Source: Nansenia antarctica (lineage: Eukaryota > Chordata > Actinopteri > Argentiniformes > Microstomatidae). Taken from it: a stretch of DNA of 64,000 nt. Under the pieces are notes generated by a model. It was not told the DNA's origin. It saw only the letters and a list, made by a program, of their open reading frames with translations, and searched no databases. The DNA is taken from contig OZ022342.1 in the NCBI GenBank assembly GCA_963989245.1, positions 11,690,297 through 11,754,296 on the forward strand. The letters are read 5' to 3'. Made by a program: the position numbers and the translations under genes. Shown here one piece after another: positions 36,941 through 64,000 of the stretch (position 1 is the first letter of the stretch; every line of letters starts with the position of its first letter).

Positions 36941-38669
36941 GCCCTTGCCCCTGTAACTGTGTAGTAACACTGTAACAACATATTCAGTTGATAATTGCAT
37001 GGTATAGGTGGTTGAGTGGTTTGTGTTTCACAAGTTAAATAACAAACAGTCTTTATTCTACCCTTACTAGGGTAATGACAGTGTTACCACATAGGTATAG
37101 GGGCAACTTAATGTAGTAAGACAAACGATATCCTCACATTGGGTGGAATCCTAACTTGCGATTCCCATGCATAACTCTAACATTCATGTAAACCTTACAT
37201 TGATGTCAATGCACGATGATTGGAGTTATGCACACAGATCTCGAGCTAGGATACCACCCAGCGATCAATCAGGGACTCCTGAACAATCCTCTTCATCAAG
37301 AAGCGATGGTCGTCTTCATACCGGTGTTTTTACACTCATATGCCTAGTCATTAGCTTCATGAGTTAATACAAGTCATCAGGTCTCAGACAATTACTCAAC
37401 ATGAGCATAGTTCATGACCTTTACATTCCAAGCACGCTCTCACTCGCCGTTTGGAAATGGAGTACGGTAAGGTGAGAACGACAGCATGCATTTCAGTCCT
37501 GGCCTGACTCTAATTTGACAACAGGATTGGTTATACATATTTTGTTTTGCCTAAACAGCTTTGTTTAATATGAATCATACAATATAATAATGCCAAACAT
37601 ACACTACACTACTACGTACACTACACAACTGGAAAACAAGGTCTATACTGTATTTGGAAAGAAGCAGGGAGCTTATGGCACAGGGTTAGGGTTAGGGTCA
37701 CAGGTAAGACCCCAAGATACCGACTGGATTTGAATATGGGATTATCTGTGCCCCTCAAGGCTGAGTTACAATAGCCGCTGACCTAAACCATAAATATTAG
37801 CTTGAGAAGCGAACATAAGGCTTCAGGTCTCATGGTAGACTATTAATCACCTCCATTACAGCAGTTGGTGGAGGTGGCCCTTGAGAATTTGTCCACAGCT
37901 GTCCCTTGTCAGGTCCTAGACATGGCAGGAGATCTATGGGCTTGCTGTGGCAAAGTGTGAATGTTTGTGTAGTGAAAGAGGTGTTGGCTACAGCTGAGGT
38001 GTCTGTGCACTCCAGGTAATCTTATCACACTGAGCCAGAAAGATTGTCAGTTGAAAGATACATCAAGACACAGCATATTATGACTCTGATAATAACATAT
38101 TATACAAGCCCATACATGCTTATCACATGCTCATTATGCTCATGCATTATACCTGTTGGATTTAAGTAAACTGTTACCAATCTTTTCACTTACAGTTAGC
38201 TGGTCAAGTGGTGAGTGAGTGAACGTCAACGAACTGGAATGTGGCATCTATTTCAACTCAAAGGTAGGGTGGTGACCTTGAAGTCTATTGAATTACAAGA
38301 GATATTTGGGTGGCACCACCGATATAGTAACTAACCCCAAGTGTGTACCAATGTTACTTGTGTTGATTCTTGCAAAGTGTGTGTGAATGACACTACTGAT
38401 AAAGACAGGTTTATTAAAACAAGCCAACAATGAATGTCTTCTCCACCTCTCATTCAAAGATCAACCCAAGGAGGAGGGTTGCTTCCTACAATCACAGACA
38501 ACAGAATCTCATTCTCACTGCGAAAATATGTGCACACATAGCCTATATTAATACTCTGGCTAAAAGTGAACAGCATGGCGCTCTACTTGTAATATATCAC
38601 AACCAACCTATCTTTACTTTATCAAAATATTGTAAACATGTATTTTGTTTGTCTTGCCCTCTGGTAGCA

Positions 38670-38870
38670 CCTGTGTGTGTTTTTTTGTTTTGTTTTGTTT
38701 ATCTGTTGCTTTCTTTTAGTTTTATTTTTGTTGTTGTTTGTTTGTTTTATTTTTTGTGTTTTTGTTTTTTGTTCTGTTTGTTTTTGTTTTGTTTGTTGCT
38801 GTTTTGTTTTGTTGCTGTTTTTGTTTTATTTTGTTTTTCTGTGTTTTTTTTGTTTTGTTTTGCCCAGATT
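38670..38870. repeat. (GTTTT)n-like T-rich low-complexity region
   Basis: Mostly GTTTT, GTTTGTT and similar units on the + strand, which produces Phe/Cys-rich false frames. Confidence 0.9.
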
Positions 38871-38939
38871 GTGATGTGGGTATTAATGTGTGTCTGTCTT
38901 TCCTGTTGGATGTTGTATTGTCCTAATCTCAAGAAAATT

Positions 38940-39060
38940 AGAATTGATGGATACACAGAGAAGTGTTTTCTAGGTTTTATGTTAACTAACAAAACTATTC
39001 TGAATGGTGGTGAAATGAACGGATTGGTTCACATAACAATGTGTATCTGTTACATGTAGA
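38940..39060. repeat. Duplicated segment, copy upstream of ADAMTS18 (empty site)
   Basis: 121 bp also present at 44241-44404. Includes ggttttatgttaactaacaa and ggtgaaatgaacggattggt. One base difference was seen over the 107 bp after the insertion point. Function unknown; this copy ends about 560 bp before the proposed ADAMTS18 start codon. Confidence 0.88.
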
Positions 39061-39129
39061 TCTCAAGTGAACAGCAATATTCATTAATGAAACAAAACAT
39101 GATAACTGTAGGGGGTTAGAATTCCCCTA

Positions 39130-39626
39130 TCTCCAAACTGACCGACGGAATGGAGCGGCGCGCACAGCTCAGCTTGGATGATGCTCTTTGCTGATTGGCC
39201 ATGCACGCTCCCCTTATGCGCCACCGTGGATTCACCGTCTGTTTCTCCCGTCTGCACCACGAGCTCACTGTCACTGCTCACTACGGACAGAGCACATCTC
39301 CGTCTGCACCACGAGCTCACTGTCACTGTTCACTACGGACAGAGCCCGGCCAGCAGCCCTCCGTAGACCTCCTCTCTGCAGCCCTCCGTAGACCTCCTCT
39401 CTCTCTACCTGTTTCACCAAGACGCACGAGTGCGCCGTTAGCTCTGCGTCCACACAGACCCGATCATCGACCCGACGGAGACCCAATGGAAAAACGTAAA
39501 TGTAAAAGGCACATAAAGCAATTAGCTGAATATGTCTGACAATTGCATTATGCGCTGCCGGTGCAGGTTATTAGTTTTGCAGTTTTTTAGGAGGTAACAA
39601 GAGGAGGTTACTTGGTGCTTGCCAAC
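39130..39626 (+). promoter_or_regulatory. Probable ADAMTS18 promoter and 5' UTR region
   Basis: A GC- and CpG-richer stretch just upstream of the proposed start codon, in an AT-rich neighbourhood. It contains an inverted CCAAT box (ATTGG, 39194-39198) and two nested tandem duplications: a 45-bp unit at 39249 and 39301, and a 25-bp unit at 39354 and 39379. No clear TATA box was seen. The role is inferred from position and composition. The transcription start and any 5' UTR intron cannot be placed from sequence alone. Confidence 0.5.
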
Positions 39627-61017
<21,391 letters not shown>

Positions 61018-61306
61018 GTAACCTGTCCTGTCAGTCGACGCCTCCTCTCCTCTCAGCTACGGGACATACTATAGAGAGTACTGTGCTCTCCGAATACCGT
61101 AGGGTCAGGTAGGCTCTGACAGCTCCGCTGCTGATTTAGGAGCTGACTCAGCTCTCTCTTTTGCTCTGGTATACATACTGTCGAAGAGAGCGGCACGATG
61201 ATCGTTACCGTAGCTTGTTAAATAACCGTTAGCTGTTAGCATCCTCCACACGCAAGACCCAACAAACCGTGTGTTGGCTTGTGTAAACAGGGCTGTGTAA
61301 ATTGGG

Positions 61307-61308
<2 letters not shown>

Positions 61309-61337
<29 letters not shown>

Positions 61338-61353
61338 ACACACACACACACAC

Positions 61354-61409
<56 letters not shown>
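61309..61409. repeat. (CA)n microsatellite in intron 12
   Basis: About 50 AC units with one agac and one acatac interruption. Confidence 0.95.
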
Positions 61410-61410
<1 letters not shown>

Positions 61411-61694
61411 ACCTGTGTGCCAGTGGGCTGTCAGCCTGTTAAACACTATCATCTGTCACGTAGGAGTTGACAATAGGCCAACTTACAGGTCTATTGTGGC
61501 AGTTTAATATGCACAGCTCACAGCGAGTAGTGTGCCTCGCTGCTTGCCCTCCAGCACGCTTCAGTACTCTTCCCCAGGTAACACAAAGCTCTTAACACGT
61601 TCATTCAATCACCGCCGACGTAAAGTGATTAGTGAAACACACACACACACTCACACAAAACACAACACGTTTTATTGAAAATTGCTCCGAGCTA

Positions 61695-62186
61695 CACTCA
61701 TTGAACACTTTAAATTAGGAACACCTTCTCATTTTTGTCAAGTGGTGTAATGGTGTGGGGAATGTTTTTCTTGGCACACTTTGGACCAGTTAATACCATA
61801 CAATCATCTCCTGAATGCCACAGCCTTGAGTGTTTGAGTATTGTTGCTGACCATGTGCACTATGTCACAAAGCAAAAGTCGTCTAAAACTGGTTCCATGA
61901 ACATGACAATGAGTTCAGTGTTCTTTAATGGCCTTCCCGGTTTTTACCGGATCTGAATCCAATAGTACACAATAGGATGTGCTAGAACGGGAGAATCACA
62001 GCTTGAAAGTGCACCAATGTCTGCAGGAATTGTGTGATGCAATCATGTCATCATGGACCAGAATCTCACAAGGAATGTTTCATCTCGTGGAATCAATGCC
62101 ACAAAGAAATTGAGGCTGTTTTGAGAGCAAAGGGAGGCCTTACCCAGTATTAGTATAGTGTTCCTAAAAATAGTGTTCCGTGAGTG
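61695..62186 (+). mobile_element. Deleted Tc1-like element in ADAMTS18 intron 12
   Basis: TA flanks (61693-61694, 62187-62188); ends CACTCATTGAACAC and the complement of CACTCACGGAACAC. A frame from 61735 includes GVMVWGMFF and IVADHVHYV, typical of the transposase catalytic domain, and degenerate traces of the LNPIE region follow. Too short and broken to be active. Confidence 0.8.
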
Positions 62187-62262
62187 TATATCTGCCGTTC
62201 CTTTCCCGTATAGCTCTGTGAATGACTAACGTCACCACCCGGGGCCTCTCTTCCTTGAGGAT

Positions 62263-62451
62263 GAAAGGTTAAAGGTTATTTTTTCTGAGTGGGGCAGCCC
62301 CACTCATATTTGTACATTTTAGTAGACAGATAGGAAAGTAAGGAAGAGAGGGTATGTCAGCAGGGCATGGGCCGGATTCGAACCCATGCCGACATGGGCA
62401 TGTGTGTGCACTGTAGACCGTGGTGCTAGACCACTGGACCACCCCAGGCCA
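62263..62451 (-). mobile_element. tRNA-derived SINE with 13-bp target duplication
   Basis: 189 bp, - strand head with A box TGGTCCAGTGGTCTAGC and B box GGTTCGAATCC, both RNA polymerase III promoter elements. Flanked by perfect direct repeats CTTCCTTGAGGAT (62250-62262 and 62452-62464). Good integrity of boxes and target site implies a rather recent insertion. Confidence 0.9.
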
Positions 62452-62983
62452 CTTCCTTGAGGATTTCTTACACGTGGGCCTTTAACCATAGTATAATGAT
62501 TGCATGTTTATCGATCGCTACTACTAGTGAGATCGATGGGAAAGCTCAAGAGGGGCGAGATCATGTGACCTTTGACTCCTGTATTAATGAGAGATTAAGA
62601 GCCACTCTGGAGGCAGGTTTGTATGCTTTAGTTAGGTCTTCAGTACTTCAGAGAAGGACAAAACAATAGCAGGGCCAGTATTGATGTACAGGTGGCTTAG
62701 ATACCTGAGCCTCTGTCCTGCTTTCAGACTGATGACAACACTGATGACAACACCCCCCCTAAATCAAGGACCCCAATTGAAATAAGCCAGTGGCTTTCTT
62801 GGGTTTTTATCCTGTTAGTTGACCTTGTATGTAATATGTACTGTCATGTACCTACTTCTGCAAACCTTCTAATAAAGTTTTCAATCAATCAATCAATGAC
62901 TGGCAGGAAAGGATCATTACATCCAGGACTCATCAACTGACTGAAGATATGGAATGGCGTATTATTTCCATGTCAGTGGTGTA

Positions 62984-62984
<1 letters not shown>

Positions 62985-63019
<35 letters not shown>

Positions 63020-63032
63020 TTGCCTGTGTGTG
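62985..63032. repeat. (GT)n microsatellite in intron 12
   Basis: About 16 GT units then degenerate tgtgtgtgtac, immediately upstream of foldback MITE copy 4. Confidence 0.93.
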
Positions 63033-63051
63033 TACATGTGTATGCGCATAA

Positions 63052-63315
63052 TGTGACAGCAGCTGGTGAAAGTGGGAACAAGTCGGCAACCGACCAAATG
63101 TTCCGACTTTTATTCTGTAGATAAAATGTAAGTAAATGTTGACGTTGTTGAAAATCAATGAAACACCCCCCCCTAGTCAAGCCAAAATATTGCAATGCAA
63201 TGAATTCGGTGAGTATTCCACTCACATATTTTGGCTTGACTAGCGAGTGTGTCATTGATTTTCAACAACGTTGACATTTATTTACATTTTTCAGAATAAA
63301 AGCCTGAACATATGC
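63052..63315. mobile_element. Foldback MITE family A, copy 4 (ADAMTS18 intron 12)
   Basis: Left end tgtgacagcagctggtgaaa, then acaagtcggcaaccgacc as in copy 1. The palindromic core is well kept (gtcaagccaaaatat near 63177 and atattttggcttgac near 63227). The outermost right arm is missing after aataaaagcctgaaca. Confidence 0.78.
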
Positions 63316-63324
63316 ATTATTTTT

Positions 63325-64000
63325 TTATTTCATTTAACCTTTATTTATACAGGTAAAAACACATTGAGCCCCAAGGGCTCATTTTCAAGTGTGACCTGTT
63401 CACAGGCATACAACATCCACCACAAACAAATACAATACAAAACCTGGCCTACATAGTCTAAAACTAAACTAAAACTACATAGTCTAAAACTAAAACTAGT
63501 CTAAAACAGTCTAAGATAATCTCAAACTACAACACCTAAAACTAGACAGCTAAAGAGCTAGGGACAGGGAGGGGTCAGCAATGGGCAAAAGGGAGGGTCA
63601 ACTCAATTGCAAGAACAAATCATAGACTCGCACTGTATGTCTCTCAGCAAGAGCTTGAAACTGGAAAGAGGGATCAGATGAGACAGTTTCAGACTCTGCT
63701 GTAAAGAATTCCAAGAGGAAGGGGCTGCAAATGAGAACGCCCTTTTGCCTTTCATGGTCCGGACCAAGAGGATGGAGTATGTGATGATGTGTGCGAAGGC
63801 CGTAGACGGATTGCTTGCGTGACAGGTGGTTAGAAAGGTAGGAGGGGAGCAGACCAAGGATGGTCTGCATTAGATAGGGTAAGCCCACCCACCACAGCAG
63901 CAGCAGGTTGATCTGAGCAGCGGTGATCAGGTTGAATCTATCGACTGTGCACACAGCAGCAGAATGAGAGCCCTATACGGCAGAAAGCCCCTCAGATGAT
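63325..64000 (-). mobile_element. L2-like LINE 3' end running off the window
   Basis: On the - strand: KGKRAFSFAAPSSWNSLQQS then LKLSHLIPLSSFKLLLRD (63603-63857), and a decayed upstream frame containing INLLLLWWVGLPYLMQTILG. A 3' UTR with cttgaaaatgagcccttggg and ctgtataaataaaggttaaa follows. Lies in ADAMTS18 intron 12. Confidence 0.82.

Larger units (their letters stand above)
34629..38939. other. Intergenic upstream of ADAMTS18
   Basis: Holds the 36215 MITE, the 18-bp tandem repeat, a lone MITE-like end aaaggtatagttcactctaa near 35339, and a T-rich region. No coding exon recognised. Could contain distal enhancers, but nothing in the sequence proves it. Confidence 0.5.
61018..64000 (+). other. 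ADAMTS18 intron 12, 5' part
   Basis: Begins gtaacc. No sequence for the next expected ADAMTS18 exon (the rest of TSP1-1, which should encode a Q-Y-G-G-x-x-C-x-G stretch) was found. Filled with a Tc1 relic, a SINE, a foldback MITE and an L2-like LINE end. Confidence 0.75.

Noticed and set aside
39487..39539. ATG at 39487 as ADAMTS18 start
   Set aside because: The frame has a highly basic start with no signal peptide and ends after 17 codons; the ATG at 39627 gives a signal peptide and joins in frame.
62340..62451. Possible tRNA gene (- strand)
   Set aside because: Pol III boxes belong to a SINE flanked by a target duplication; acceptor and anticodon stems are not conserved.

Overview
The window reads as nuclear DNA of a ray-finned fish. 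It carries one recognisable host gene, split into small exons with canonical splice sites, and many mobile-element remnants of kinds common in teleosts: Tc1-like, PIF/Harbinger and hAT transposons, LINE 3' ends, tRNA-headed SINEs and a Ty3/gypsy element. It is also very rich in (CA)n, (CT)n and longer-unit microsatellites. No prokaryotic features are present, and the species cannot be named from this sequence.

Positions 1-39,100 hold no host gene that I can support. This stretch carries a short LINE tail with a 16-bp target duplication (4693-4869), a nested Tc1-like transposon (5790-7972), a degenerate LINE with an internal deletion and a tandem duplication (10104-11638), and a deleted Tc1-like element (11688-12258) that abuts a foldback MITE (12261-12623). 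Further on are more MITEs, a 0.4-kb (TG)n compound array (21137-21531), an apparently intact Ty3/gypsy element with 213-bp LTRs that I read as identical (25719-30605), and a Harbinger remnant with a CTG target duplication (30650-31538).

From about 39.1 kb to the end of the window lies the 5' half of ADAMTS18 on the + strand. A GC-rich region with small tandem duplications precedes the proposed start codon at 39627. Twelve exons (39627-61017) encode about 625 residues: signal peptide, prodomain with cysteine switch and furin site, the zinc metalloprotease domain, the disintegrin-like segment and most of the first thrombospondin type-1 repeat. Exon phases agree across all eleven junctions if the first intron is a GC-AG intron. 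The gene continues beyond 64,000, because the remaining C-terminal exons are not in the window. ADAMTS18 is a secreted extracellular-matrix protease, so it acts outside the cell after furin removes the prodomain.

The main points for a second look are: (CT)n microsatellites abutting five ADAMTS18 exons; a duplicated splice-acceptor cassette before exon 4; the possible GC-AG first intron; a foldback MITE family with four substantial copies and a fragment; a duplicated 121-bp segment that records the integration of a 40-bp LINE tail; nested insertions inside one Tc1 element; and an intact retrotransposon without a target-site duplication. I found no new multi-gene system.
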